In this document: one piece after another, positions 44,499 through 56,505 of the stretch
How positions within the stretch are numbered: position 1 is the first letter of the stretch
Layout of the letters: every line of letters begins with the position of its first letter
Assembly: GCA_037367355.1 (NCBI GenBank)
Contig: CM074700.1
Location: forward strand, 744,001-808,000
Direction: 5' to 3'
Length of the DNA stretch: 64,000 nt
Source of the DNA: Neoscytalidium dimidiatum
Taxonomy: Eukaryota; Ascomycota; Dothideomycetes; Botryosphaeriales; Botryosphaeriaceae
Notes under the pieces: model-generated
The model's input: only the letters and a program-made list of their open reading frames with translations
What the model was told of the DNA's origin: nothing
Databases searched by the model: none
Position numbers and translations under genes: made by a program

Positions 44499-46411
44499 AA
44501 TGTAGCAAGTCGATAATTTCCCATTTATACGAGGCAGGACGTGGTCTTATAGGAAAGTGACCTCAAGCTTTGCAATTGCATTTGGTTTCCTTTGATATGA
44601 ACCTGAAGAATTACCCACAGGCAGATGGAACGTCAAACAAAGGCAAGACTCATATTATGTAGCCCTCACATTCCTTAGTTCTCTCGTCCACAATGTTGAG
44701 CAGCAGCCTTGCCTTACGAGACAGATGCAACGATGTCGATCAAATATGGCTTGGCCAGGCCACTATGGTACTTGTTGAAGACATTTTTTGATCTCCACGA
44801 CCTTCGGAACATATTTAACATGTTCTGCCTCGTCTGCCTGACTTGCTGCATCCTCGTCGTGTTCACTCTTCTCAACCTGTAGTCAATCACGTCGTCAGGA
44901 CGGACGCAACGATCCGATTGTCTAATACCTACCTTGATTCATGGGCCGACGTAGCATGCACGGTCGATGGACAGGAATACCACGTATTGGATACAGGATC
45001 TACAGAAAGGTGCTTAACCTCAACAGGACGTTCCATCTTGGGAACGAGCCGTAGCCGGCGCTCGAACTGTTCTCCCTTGACAGTGACTGTACCATTGGTC
45101 ATGGGCTTCAGAAGATAACCCGGTCTTCTTTGGCGCCAAATGCACTTCAGAGCTCTCAATATTCAAGAATTGTCAAATGCAGCTAGCAACTACTAATGAC
45201 CCCCTGGGCCAAGTGAAAGGTGGATGGATCGAAATTCAAGGACCCGCATACTGTGGTTAGGCTAAGCTTCTGCCAAAGCATTGTGGACGGCCAAGGCTAC
45301 ACGTTATAATCGATATGGTAGATGTATACAGTAGCTTTAGAACTATATTATGAGATGGAAGCGTCGACCATGGAGATATTGATTCTGGTACTACGCCGTT
45401 GTGCACCAGAATGCGTGTCTAGACTTTTTCTGATGCCAGTAATCAACTCCTGGACTCGTTGTTCAGGCGTTCTATTCCGGAGATTGGGATTATTTGAAGG
45501 GATGACGCATCCTCCAATCCCGCAACTCGCAGGTATAGGACAGCATTTCGAAAAACTTCCCATCATTATTCGATCTTTGTACTTCCTGCGTAGGATGGAA
45601 GGAAGGCGAACGTTTCAGTAGAGCAAGATTTGGACGTCTAGATTGTGTTCATCGGCTCTGATCATGGACTTCATTCTTGGAGAATACAAGCCGCGAGGGA
45701 AAGAAGACATTGGAGACTCAACTTTCCCTCTCACAGCCCCTTTTTACCAAGGTGTGGCTCAACACTGAAGCAAATTCAGTTTCGCCATCAGACCCTACTG
45801 GATCCCACAACGTCCATGCGTGACAGTGCTGCTATACTCACCTTCTATCTACTAACAAAAAAAACACCTCCACACCTCCTGAACGTCAATGACGCAACCA
45901 CCGCACCTGCAAACTCTTCCATAAATTATTAATATAAACCTTCTCCCGCCCGCACGGCGCTGATCCCCGGCGCCCAACCTTCCTGAAGAAGCAAGCGATC
46001 AACAAATTCGGACCCTGAAATTCCACGATCAGGCCGAAACCCAGAATGCCGGTTGCTCTTGCCGTTCTGCACATCTGTGACCCTGACGCCGGAGACGGGC
46101 GCTTTTCCGGGGTATTGCTGAAGAAGCAGGCCGGTCTGGTTGCCGCACGCTCGCGTGACGGATCGTAGGTGATGCACAGCACGCGGTGCTGTAACACCGG
46201 GGTCTGCTGGTGGTGTGACAGTGTGGGTTGGCGGACGATGGGGCCTTGCAAGATCAGCGATAAGAGCGCAGTGTTGAGAGCAGTGGAGCGAAATGGCGTA
46301 CAGTGAACGTAGCCGACAGACGCTACTATAGATTACAAATATTATACGGAAGGCTTTCTGGACGATCTAAGGAGTGCTTTGCAGCGCGATTCTCCAGAGT
46401 GCACACCAACC

Positions 46412-46429
46412 AAAAAAAAAAAAAAAAAA
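46412..46429. repeat. Poly(A) tract, 18 bases
   Basis: Eighteen A on the plus strand, in the flank of the proline-rich protein gene (T-run in that gene's orientation, beyond its 3' end). Confidence 0.9.
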
Positions 46430-46569
46430 CAGTTGACAGACCCGCACCACCGTTTCCAGCTCTCGTACGCCATATCTACACAAGTACAAGAAGGGAGCGT
46501 ATTCATGGGTCAATCCCCAAGATTGGTCCATTTCAGATTATGTTCTTCAGTGGTGAGTTCACGGCCCGG

Positions 46570-47476
46570 TTACGCGGCGCTCGAAGCTTTCACTTCGGGC
46601 GCAGAGGCTGCTGTCTGGACTTCTGAAGCGACCGCCGCAGCCGCCACTGCCTGGAGGGGCGCTTGTGCAACAGAAATAGCGTCCTGCACTTCTGGCAAGG
46701 ATATCGGCGCATCGGAGAGGGATAGCGGCGCTTCAGGAGTAGACGTGGGTACTTCAGGGAGGGACATCGGTACTTCAGGCAAAGCGGTTAGAAGTTCGGG
46801 TAAAGAAGGCGGCCCCTCCGGCAAAGGAGTGGGCGCGTCTTGGAAAATCGATGGCATTTCTGGAGCAGGAGGGCGTTCCTGAGAGAAAGGCGACTGGACC
46901 TCAGGGTGAGTCGGAGGAACCTCTGGGAAAGGGGAGTGAGCTTGTTCAGTCGGAATTGGAGTGGGCGCCTCCTGGACCGGTGGAGATTGGACTGGCCGAA
47001 CTGGAGGAGCCTGGACTGGCACTGGTAAAGGGATTTGATTTGCTCGTGGCGCCTTTCGTGCCATGATGTTCTGTGATTCGCATGCATTGTCAGCTCTTTA
47101 GGAAGAAGTGACACTTGGGCGAAAAGGCATACCATGATTGCTTCAGCGACGTGGGCTATTTGGTTGCGGTTTGCTTCGACACCGGCAACACGGAAGGCTT
47201 CTCCGAGTTCAGCAACATCTAGGTCGATGGCCATATTGACCTTCCACCGCATGGTGACGGTGCCAGGCTCTGTTGCTGATTGTTCATATGTGGGTTCCTA
47301 TACGGAGAAGAAAGTCAGACATCAGGCACCAGATCCGACGAAGTGGAGCAAAGACTTACCGAGACGTTCGGCATCGGTGGAGACTGAGGCTGGTCTGGGT
47401 GTTCGTCAGTGAGTAGGGCCGAAGGACGCATATGGAAGAAGAGAGGCAGCTCACGAGGTGATGAAGGCTTGTCCAT
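46570..47476 (-). CDS. Proline-rich repeat protein of unknown function
   Basis: Three exons, complement(46570-47070, 47133-47297, 47360-47476); two 62-bp introns; 260 aa, all junctions in phase 0. The N-terminal half is a short folded-looking part: MDKPSSPRELPLFFHMRPS, then MRWKVNMAIDLDVAELGEAF and VEANRNQIAHVAEAIM, a helical segment. The C-terminal half is a low-complexity tail of about 17 imperfect blocks with the pattern L/S-P-E-V/A-P (for example SLPEVPTSTPEAPLSLSDAP), ending Ala-rich. It is probably disordered, or an elastic, wall-exposed or scaffold tail. No signal peptide is evident. I do not recognise the family; the helical part may be the conserved domain. The upstream donor GTAAGT and the two 62-bp introns support the model. 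Confidence 0.65.
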
Positions 47477-50069
47477 GTTGGCGAGTGGCAGATGATCTTG
47501 TGTGAGGGTGGGTGGGGTGGATTGTCGGAGAGGGTGTGCGAAGTCGAGAGAGGTAGACACGGAGCGAACGGCGGCCTTCGTCTTCGGAAGGGATTGTTTA
47601 AGAGGGCTCCAGTGAGGCTGACCAGTAAGAGGGTGTAACAAGCAGCTCCTAGACTTATGCGGCAAGGGGGAGGGTTAACAGCGGAAGAGACCGAGCTGAG
47701 TTCAGACGTCATATGCAACCGAGCTGGTGGCACGCTACAAGCAATAGAATGGTGGCCTGGGGCAGGAGCAGCAAGGGTTTGTTTGCGCCGTTGGGCAGAC
47801 AGGGCTGTGGCTTCTCGCAACGGGCAAGGGCAGTTCGATCAGCGGCCGCTACTGCTTGCTGGAAGGCTGCCACGACGATCGCTGCGCGCCGCAACCAGTC
47901 GGCTGAGTGTGCGATGGACCCTGACGTCAAAAGCCCTAGCCGTTGCCTATTGTCTGCCGCCTTAACCCCCACGCGTCCGCATGAGCCTTGGTGGCCACCT
48001 TTTTTGTGTCTTTCGGCAACCAGCCTCGGACCGCCCAGGAGATACCTCCGCTGTTCATCGCCAGGCCGATCTGTCTCACTTACGATAGAGTACATGCATA
48101 CACGAGGAATAGGGCCAAGCGGGCTTTTTAACCAGACAACAGCAGCCTGATACACATCTACGGTGTTTCGTTCTTAGACAATTTTGCACGAAAGTAAGAT
48201 ACATCTGCTACCCACCGGACGAGGCTGCCACGAGGTTGTGGAGGCGAAAACCGGGGTGGGACCCTGAGAGTGCGGCGGCGGCCGGTGGTGGCCGAACAGC
48301 GGTATCGTGGCTGACGCGTTGCTGTGTTGGGGATCCTTTCCCTTCTCCCGGCTCCCACTTGCTATGCATGCGCTCTGTTTTGCAGCCTCCCGCTATCGCC
48401 CTTCCCGCCACGGCACGCGTTACAGGCCCACGCGCGCGACTCAGGTACGCAATGCGCGGCACAGGGCGACACAGAAAGGGGAACGGAGGAGTTGGGCGCG
48501 CAGAGAATATTGACGGGTATTTACGCGCGAGAGCGAGGTGTTTGCCAAAAAGTGGTGTGGTTTGTTGCCACTGCCAGGTTTTGAGAGAGACGGAGCGAGC
48601 ACAGGGCAGGCAGACGGCGTTCAAATAAGCCTATCTGACTGGGCCGACGTCAATTAATGGCCGGGAGCAGCACTTAATGAAGAGCCGTTATAAAGCGGGC
48701 TAAGATCGGAATAGATAAAGGACGAAAGGTTCATGAATCGGCAGGCTCCCTAAGCGAGTCCACTTGCCCCATCGGGCGTCGCCCTGTGCCGGCTGCTTGC
48801 CGAACGGAGGTCCTCTCCCGCTGGCCTCTCCATGCCTTAACTTGACCACGACTCAACACTGTCATCCCCATCCCGGTCTCCTAAGCCACACTCTGGGCCC
48901 CATATAGGTCCGGTCAGCAACGGCCGTTGCCATCATGCAAAATGCAACCCCCAGCTCCCCAGCTCATACGCCATCGCACGCGCAATATTACTCAGATTGG
49001 ACGAAGAAAGGAAACTACGTATGTACTAAAAGTTGCTTGCCCTTCGTCCTCGCTTTCTTTCCGAGACCGACTGCAGCAACGGTGACAGTCATCATCACCA
49101 CAGCCGACAGTGCGCTTGTACTTCTGGCTTCCAACGTCTGCCGACCATTTCCGAGATCGGCACATCCTCCTCGCCGCACTATTCTTGGCACCAACACCCG
49201 TACATACACCCTACGCTGCCGGTTGAACAACCCGGCTCTTCAATAAATCGCCCATGTGAGATTAGTCACAGAAGTATTGTGCCAGCAAGCAAAGATGCGC
49301 CGATGGAGCCAAAGCGGTCATCCGGACGTAGAATTTGACCTGTCCCATCAAACTGTGAACGCCCACACAACCAGCTTGACTGTCCATGAATTGGCCTTGC
49401 CTCTAGGCAACCTCAGAGCGACCTCATGCCCGACCGAGCAGTGCCTCACTCTCTGAAGCCTCAACGTCGCCAGCCTTTTCACAGCTCCCACCCGAATCAA
49501 CACTTCGACGTCCTCATACGGAAAGCCAAGCTCTCATTTTACAGGCCTTCCCCGACAACCCTGCCTGATATAGTGATTCCCACGCAGCAACGGCTCGCGT
49601 GCGTGCGCGCTTCATATGCTTCTTTGCGCGGGGGATCATCCCGGCGCAACTTTATTGAGTCGTGGCCCGTTGATCCGACGCCAACGTCGTTGAACAAAAG
49701 TGCGAGACGCGCGCTAAACTGCTGCCTTTTTTTTCGCGCCGAGGCACGGCTTAAAAAGTCTGCTCGCGACACACGGCTTGTGGGTAGTGGAATAAATGGT
49801 GCGTCTGGTGGATTAAGGCAACTTTTCTCGGCGCAGTGTATGACGTAATGGACGTCTCTAAATTTGTCGCAAGCCGTGAGTTAAGGATGTATGCCATCTT
49901 GGAGCCTGGGGTTGCGGAGCGAGTTGAACATTTTGTTGCGGACTGCGGAGTGACGATACTGCATATCGACGCTACCATTCGAAGGATTACATTACGTTCT
50001 ATTATCAAGCTTCTGGGCCATCCGAATGACGATGGCCTCGATTCGGTCCTGTATCCAGACACGGTCTAC
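47477..50069. other. Large gene-poor gap
   Basis: About 2.6 kb. The part next to 47477 is GC-rich and probably the promoter of the proline-rich protein gene. Long open frames on both strands near 47650-48630 look like chance in GC-rich sequence. No domain-bearing gene, tRNA or repeat was supported. Confidence 0.45.
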
Positions 50070-51860
50070 TCACTCCTCGCCTGTATCGAATTCCTTCCGT
50101 GTTGTATTCGAAGAACTCTGCGCATGCCTAGTTGCAGAATGCTTCGTTGAAGAAATGCTGTCACGATACGCACGACTAGCGTGACTACGAGGCAAAGACT
50201 CTAGCTCGTATGCTAGCCCGTTCCCATTTAGCGAAAAGTGGGGAATATCAATATCCAAGTCCAGAGAATGTTGGGGTGATATTTCAAGTGCGTGCGCGCT
50301 GCTTCCACTCCCGACACTGCTGCCATTGGGAAGTTCGATAAAATCATTTGTGTAGACCTCTTGCGTCCTATCCAGGTATGCGACTAACGCTATGATAAGA
50401 GTACCTGACCTCTGACGTTAGTTTCTGGCAGTCATTCCGGGCTCCGGAGACCTGCCTGCGGTGACGATGTAGCTAGCGATCGTGAATCCCGTTTGCGCGC
50501 TTGCCTGCACATCTACCCCGTATCTGCGCACCGAAAAGCTCGTCCATCCGACGCCAAAGAGCAAGCTCAGGATTCCGGGAGCCGCAACGATTCCGCCGAC
50601 GTAATTGCTTTTGTATCCACGAATGATGTTCAGGCAGTTCGCATGATTTTGCCTTAGCGCCAGGACTTTTCGTTCTCTCAGTATCCTGTTGATCTTACGT
50701 GAACCCCTTTTCAGGCTTTGCGGATTTTCCCAAAACTCTGTGGGAAGATGGTCTGATTTACGGTGCCCCAGATCGACAATGCCACGGCGAGCTCCCACAT
50801 ATGTATTCAACAGGAACTTTCCGCGTAGTCGTCTTAGCAATGACTTCTTTCAGACGGCGTTGATAAATATACTTACTCTAGCAACTTCGAGCCTGCGTAC
50901 GCTCCTGCACAGCAGTACTTCAAACGGATTGTTGCAGGTGCGCGACATGCGGTAGAAGAGAACAAGATGCGATATGAGTTCCCGATCATCCCAATTGCTC
51001 CCGCAGGGTATCTCATGGCTCTTGCTATTGTTCAAGAACATGACAATGGATTCCAAAGGGTATCTCTGCTGAAAAGCAGCTGTATAATTTTGGCGGAAAG
51101 TTTCGGGACCTACAAGCAGGAGATACGCAATCCAGAAGGCTTTTACCTGTATGCCTTTTGAATCCTGCTTGAGGAGAAAAAACTTCATGATGCACCTGTG
51201 CTGTTATATTATCAGCGATGCCTCCGTCCAATGATCAAGTTTCAAGTCACCGATCACGGTAGCTGTAGAGTAGGATTCTGTAGACTAACCAGCCAGTATG
51301 AGAGCGGGACGGACTCAGTCCTGTGATATGGGCAGGGTATGGGAATTCGAGGAACCCACCGGTGAAATGTCCAAGAAACGGCAACAACGATGAAGCAAAA
51401 GAAATAAAGTGCTGGGCGTATAACCAATCCCGCAAACCCATTCATAATACACAGACACAAAGCGGGTGTCCAAAACAGAAGGACCTGCGCGATTTGCAAA
51501 AGCGACCAGCACCCACTTGAGCAGCCCAGAAAGGCTACCGGGAACGGATCAATGCTGTGGAAAGCTTCTGAAGTAAACGGCTTATGTACTTTTTCATTAG
51601 CTGTATTTGTATTCGCCGATGCTGGGGAAGGGCAGTTGCAGATTCGCGATATTGAAAGAAAAGCGTCTCTGGCAGTGCGGACTGCGCATTTCAACCAGTT
51701 CAAGCGCAGTGCCATCTGCGTATTTCTCGTGAGGATGTAATCCGTCAGATCGCCAAGGTACGCTTCTCGTAGTGCATCTCTGGCTGACAAGAGCGTATTT
51801 CAATAAGTTCATCACCTCAAGAACTATGACGTAGACTAGAAACACGTAGAGTGTATGCAT
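50070..51860 (-). pseudogene. Fungal multispanning membrane protein gene with in-frame stop
   Basis: Several minus-strand coding blocks belong together. The 3' blocks: YVGARRGIVDLGHRKSDHLP, FWENPQSLKRGSRKINRI and a transmembrane stretch GIVAAPGILSLLFGVGWTSF. They then give TGFTIASYIVTAG joined to TLIIALVAYLDRTQE by a short intron, ending FDTGEE at 50070. That intron is either GC-AG (50405-50455) or GT-AG (50410-50451). Upstream, AFWIAYLLLVGPETFRQNY and SRTCNNPFEVLLCRSVRRL run on in the same frame but are cut by a single TGA near 50850, 11 codons before RRLRGKF. A 33-bp intron could remove it, but that is shorter than any other intron here, so a nonsense mutation is more likely. The 5' end (51254-51860, with helix QIAQVLLFWTPALCLCIMNG) was not resolved. 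Function unknown. Confidence 0.45.
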
Positions 51861-52510
51861 TTCATCTTCTGATTTCGTTTGTCAAGAGATCAAGCCGTGG
51901 TCCTTGATTGGTCGGAAGAACAGTGCGCTCATCGATCTGGAGAGGGCTTCAGTTGGCGAAACGTCGCACCGCGTAGAGAACGCATAGATGGCGGGTGGAG
52001 CAGGGGCTGACGCATAATCTCCCGCGGACCTACGTCAAACCCAGGCGCATTAAGCGACTGTGCTACTCTTTCAGATTGCTGCTTTTTCATGTAGGGCGTG
52101 TAGCAATGCTAGAGAAACTAAACCCAACCGCGGGCATAAGCCGCACAGGCTAGGCATGTGGTTGCTTAGCATTCATTCGTCAACCTAATACATGTGATGT
52201 GCCATAATCCCAGTTACGGAAAGGGAAGGCCTTTCTGGACAAACTTTGCAGCCACTAGGTCTGTAAATTAGTTCTACTCGCTGAATAGTGATTAGCTTCT
52301 TGTGCCGCTGATTAGCTTAGATTTTGCATTCCTGTCGACTATGTCCAGACGGAAAAAGAGCAAGAACGCCATGCAATGCTAATACACTATTGCTCTCCTG
52401 TACCAGTACATCAGCGAAGAAAAGAAAAAAGAAAAAAGAATAGAGTCAAGTAAGTGATATCCCTAACCGCTCTTACATCTGCACCCAACCTGATTCCCGT
52501 AGGTCCTACC
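51861..52510. other. Intergenic region
   Basis: About 0.65 kb, AT-rich with pyrimidine stretches near 52490-52560. It separates the broken membrane-protein gene from the 3' end of the PTM1-like gene. No supported gene. Confidence 0.45.
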
Positions 52511-54327
52511 TCATCCTGTCAATCTCTGCCTCTCTTCAGCCTTTCCATCTGCACGTCCTCCATCTTGCGAATCTAACTCATCATCGCTCCACTTGTCATC
52601 ATCTCCTACCGCAAAGATCGTGTCCCCATCTAAGCTTTCCCTCGTCAAATTCGACGGCCTCTGGGGCTTAGGTGCTGGCAGCGGAGAGTCCGTGCGATCA
52701 GGTCCGATGTGGGCGCTACGAGTGGGAGCAGGGTCGTAAGCAGGTGGATCATTGGGACCGTGGTCCTCTTCGTCAAGGGAATCGCGGAGCGAGGCGATCT
52801 CAAAACCTTCGTCATCTTGGGCGATCTGTGCGACAGCTCAGTTAGCATCATCTCTTTTACACGAACGTTTGGTCAAAGTGCTCACCTCGTCGCTCATGGC
52901 GAAGCGGCGGTTGTTCGCCGTTGGCCTCCAGAGATAGGCAACGAAGCAGACGTCTGCGAGGTAAACGAGGTTTAGCCAACCATCCAGGACGAACCAACGA
53001 GTCTGCCAGTGAGTCGGGGCGAAGTCGGGATCACCGGCACCGGCAAAAGCAAAGGAGTTGAAGAAAAAGAATCCGAAGATGACGAGGATGCTGCCCAGGA
53101 TGCACCACCATAGCTTCTTGTACATCATAAACTTAACCCGCTGCTTCCGATCCACGAGGTCCTTCATGGTCATATTTAGGGAATTCAACGTCCAGATGTA
53201 GAATGCCGTCAGGGTGGCGGACAGAGGCAAGATGACCAGGAGAACAAGCGGGCCAGCATCATCCGGACGGATCGTCAGTGAAGCGACGGCATAAATTACG
53301 CCAAAGACGAAATGGGCAACAGCGAGCCAGCGGACGTAGAGCATGGTCTTTCCCAGAGTGTGCTTGACCACACCGTATCCCATGCAAACGATGAGGAGCA
53401 GGAAAAAAGAGAAGGAATTCCGGCCGGCATTGAGGATGGACACGACGATCATGAAAACCTTGTTTCCAACGTTGTTTCCGTGACGGTTCTGGTAGTCGTA
53501 GAACCCCCAGGTCATGAGCATTTCCACAACCAGGAAGACCAAGATGGCTGTGATATAGTTCTGCACGGCCAAGATATCATGACGATGTTGCACGTAGAGG
53601 AAGCCCCAGAAGATACCTATCACGGCATAGACGAGGGCCATGCCTCCGTAGAATGGCAGTTTTGCGATTTGGGCAGCCGGAAGCTCGCCATACGCATTCC
53701 TAAATTCAGCAATGGCGGTGTATTCCTGTCCTTCAGGCGCGAAAGTCTCAACGCAGTAGTATCCAGTCTTCTCGATGGGGTAATTGACGGCCAAGCGGTC
53801 CGTCTTCGCAATGTGGACAGCCTCGGTGCGGATAACATGCTTTGATGTCTTCTCGGCGTCGTCGGCAAGAATGAATTGTCCAAGAGTGGTAGAGTTGCAG
53901 TAATTTTGTGCAATGGCATCATCGTCGCAGATGTATTTTCTCTTAGGTGCGGGATTAGTGATCGTTACTGAGATTCTCCTCAGCCCAGGCTGGCGCAACT
54001 TACGTCCATGTAGTTCGCATCGGAGGGCTTGCCTAGCAGTTGCTTGTCCTGCCATTCGAATATGAGAAGGCTGACGACAGGGTCCTCTCCCTTCTCTTCG
54101 GCAATCTTGTCCTTCAGGAACTTGACGAGGATGAAGGGGTCGACGCTGCCGCCCCAGGACTTCTTGCTATACATGCCCGAACATTGTTGGCGGTTCTCAT
54201 CTGTCTCGTCCTACGCGGGGGTCAGCACAGTCGCGAGAGGTTTAGGCGAGTAGCGCACAAGCTGGACTTCGATGGCGTGGGCAAGCAGCGCTGAAAACAG
54301 CAGGAGTAGGGCGTGCGCCCATTTCAT
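52511..54327 (-). CDS. PTM1: PTM1-like GOST/lung-7-TM family membrane protein
   Basis: Four exons, complement(52511-52825, 52886-53941, 54004-54210, 54259-54327); introns of 60, 62 and 48 bp; 548 aa. Starts MKWAHALLLLFSALLAHA, a signal peptide. The lumenal part has the family's early motif (CSGMYSKKSWGGSVDPFILV and QDKQLLGKPSDANY) and Cys pairs. Seven membrane segments follow: KLPFYGGMALVYAVIGIFWG, NYITAILVFLVVEMLMTWGF, FSFFLLLIVCMGYGVV, RWLAVAHFVFGVIYAVASLT, LVLLVILPLSATLTAFYIW, SILVIFGFFFFNSFAFAG, and WFVLDGWLNLVYLADVCFVA. The tail is cytosolic and acidic (DDDKWSDDELDSQDGG). Known relatives sit in Golgi and post-Golgi membranes and aid protein transport; human GPR107/108 and TMEM87 are homologues. 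The first exon is short; the join is in phase. Confidence 0.92.
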
Positions 54328-54699
54328 GGTTGCGGCGGATTAGGCTGGGGCCTGTCAACAGGCGGGAGTCGGTGGATGAGGGTCCAACAGAGTACGGGTC
54401 GACGAAAGTTGAACGAGGAGACCGAAGGATGGCGATTCACATGCCGCGAGGGGCTCAGGGCGACTCGGGGGACTTGAGGCGTGGAATGTGGTTGCTGGGA
54501 GCAGCTATCCGCGTAAGCCTGACGCTCTGGCTGCCGTGCTGGAGGTGCGCGCAAGCTGTCCGCTCCGCTGCGCGCGCCGCGAATCCCCCGGACGGCCCGC
54601 CAAGCTCCGACCCAGATTCGAGGTCCCGCCGCTGCAAGGCTGACTGGCTAATTTCTTCATCTATCATCACCGCTCCTCCACCTCGCAACCGGCCTCAGC
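54328..54699. promoter_or_regulatory. Divergent promoter of the PTM1-like and CTU2 genes
   Basis: A compact 372-bp bidirectional gap, GC-rich. No specific element is assigned. Confidence 0.45.
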
Positions 54700-55921
54700 A
54701 TGCCCGACAAGCATGCCAACAGCGATCTCTCCAGTGCCGCTCGGCTCTGTCAGAGATGCCGCGCCTCTGACTCCTCTATTGTCGTGCGCAGCGAGCATGT
54801 GTGCAGGTGCGCATGGGTTGCGGAACAGACGGCTTCACGAACTTCTTGGCTGACACTGGCCCAGGGACTGCTTCGCGAAATACGTAAACACCAAAGCCAT
54901 CAAGCGCATGGAGTCGTATGCCTATTATGTCAAAACCCGCTCTGTGGATGAAGAGCGAAAGCTCCTCCTACCCATATCCTTCGGGGTCTCCTCTGTCACT
55001 TTGCTATACCTCCTGGACGAACACCTGAAGAGACAGACTGCAAAGACCGGGCGCACGGGATATGCCTTGCATGTGCTATTTGTCGACACTTCCACCGTAG
55101 AGAGGAATATACCCGAGGCAAGTAGGCTGGACCATTTGAAGGAAGCCTTTCCCGGCCACGAATATAGCAGCGTGTCGCTCTCCGAAATTTTCGACAGTAG
55201 CGGATCAAAGGACTTGTTGCATGACGTATCCGAAGTGGCGTCTGCAGAGACAGATGATGCAGCGACACCGCAGCAGAAGTTGGAACACTTGATCCTCTCT
55301 CTACCATCCGCTACATCTCGTACAGATATCATCCGAATACTTAAGAACAGACTTATCGTGAGCTTTGCGCTCAAACAAAACTGTAAGGGAATACTGTGGG
55401 GAGATACTACCACGAAAATCGCGGAGAAGACATTGGCAGAGACTGCGAAAGGACGCGGCTTTTCGTTACCTTGGCAGGTCTCGGATGGCATGTCACCCTT
55501 CGGTGTCGTTTTCAACTACCCTCTTCGAGACTTGCTCAAAAAGGAGCTAGTTGCGCACGCAGAACTGACGTCGCCGCCATTGACCAGCTTGATCCATATG
55601 CCTGGTCCGACTCAGGTCTCAGCAAGTGCGAAGAATGCCACTATCGATGACTTAATGAAGCAATATTTCGAGTCTGTGGAACAGGACTACCCAAGTATTG
55701 TGGCCAACGTTGTTCGTACGTCAAACAAGCTTGAGCCTTCCACAACAGCAGACAGTAGATGTCACTTATGCAACATGCCGGTGGCGGGGAGCCGATTTGG
55801 CATCCACGGCTGGGGTGGTGATCCGCAAGACAGTGACAGTGCTACTGAACGTTCAGATGGATTGCAGCTCTGCTACGGCTGCACAAGAGCTGCGCCGCAT
55901 TCGGCAAGCTTGTTGCCATGA
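54700..55921 (+). CDS. CTU2: Cytoplasmic tRNA 2-thiolation protein 2 (CTU2/NCS2)
   Basis: Two exons, 54700-54806 and 54865-55921; a 58-bp intron (donor GTGCGC); 387 aa. The junction restores VCRDCFAKYVNTKAIKRMES. The protein begins MPDKHANSDLSSAARLCQRC. CxxC pairs (CQRC, CRDC) near the N-terminus and CHLCNMP plus CYGC near the C-terminus are the zinc-like patterns of the Ncs2 family. The central RTDIIRILKNRLIVSFALKQ, GILWGDTTTKIAEKTLAETA and GRGFSLPWQVSDG are its core. With CTU1/NCS6 it transfers sulfur from the URM1 pathway onto U34 of tRNAs for Lys, Gln and Glu, helping codon reading. Cytoplasmic. The family's PP-loop is expected to be degenerate in CTU2, and the visible motif is not the intact SGGxDS. 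Divergent from the PTM1-like gene. Confidence 0.9.
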
Positions 55922-56505
55922 GGCACAGCTGGCTGGCGGTTAATGCGATTCTAATCACACAAACAAGCACAAAGCATGGCGCTATCGCAGGCAAAACTGT
56001 GAGTTGAGTCTAGCCGAATTTCCAATTCGCGCCGAGCGAGTGAGGCACGGTGTTCTGGGGTTTGCAGGAGACGCGTCGTGGCTTGCTCCACATTGGACCG
56101 TTCAGCGCTTAGAGATGCCCACTCGCAAGTGGATCACCACGACCACGGCGCTTACGGCCTGAATTACTCCATCAGGCTATAAACGTTTCCAGCATTGAGC
56201 CTCTTCAGGAACGAACCCCTGAAATTGGCGTTACCGTCCCGCTGATCCGCGAAGTCGGGTTTCCCAAGGCAAGCGCCCTCTCGCCGCGCGGACAACTTGG
56301 CAACGGAAGACACCAATGACACGGCGTAACGCTGGATCTTCGCTGGCTCAGCTGTAGCATGCGTTTCAGAATTTCAAAGGAGGTGGTCGGAGTGCCACGC
56401 CGCCTGGACGTTTGTGCTTAAAACTCACGGTCACCACTCCTTCTCCATTGCAGGTGCCGGGATGCATGCTGTGCATGTTGATTTTTCGTTCATTCACTTT
56501 CTATA
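55922..56505. other. Intergenic region
   Basis: About 0.58 kb between tandem genes. It is likely promoter for the membrane protein gene at 56506, with no assigned element. Confidence 0.45.

Larger units (their letters stand above)
44452..46569. other. Gene-poor intergenic region
   Basis: About 2.1 kb. A 19-T run (44480-44498) lies just after the monooxygenase stop and an 18-A run is at 46412-46429. Minus-strand frames at 44929-45159 and 45929-46177 look slightly protein-like but show no domain, signal peptide or splice context, so no gene is called. Confidence 0.4.

Noticed and set aside
45929..46177. Protein-like minus-strand frame
   Set aside because: Short, no convincing start, no domain, and no flanking exon that extends it.
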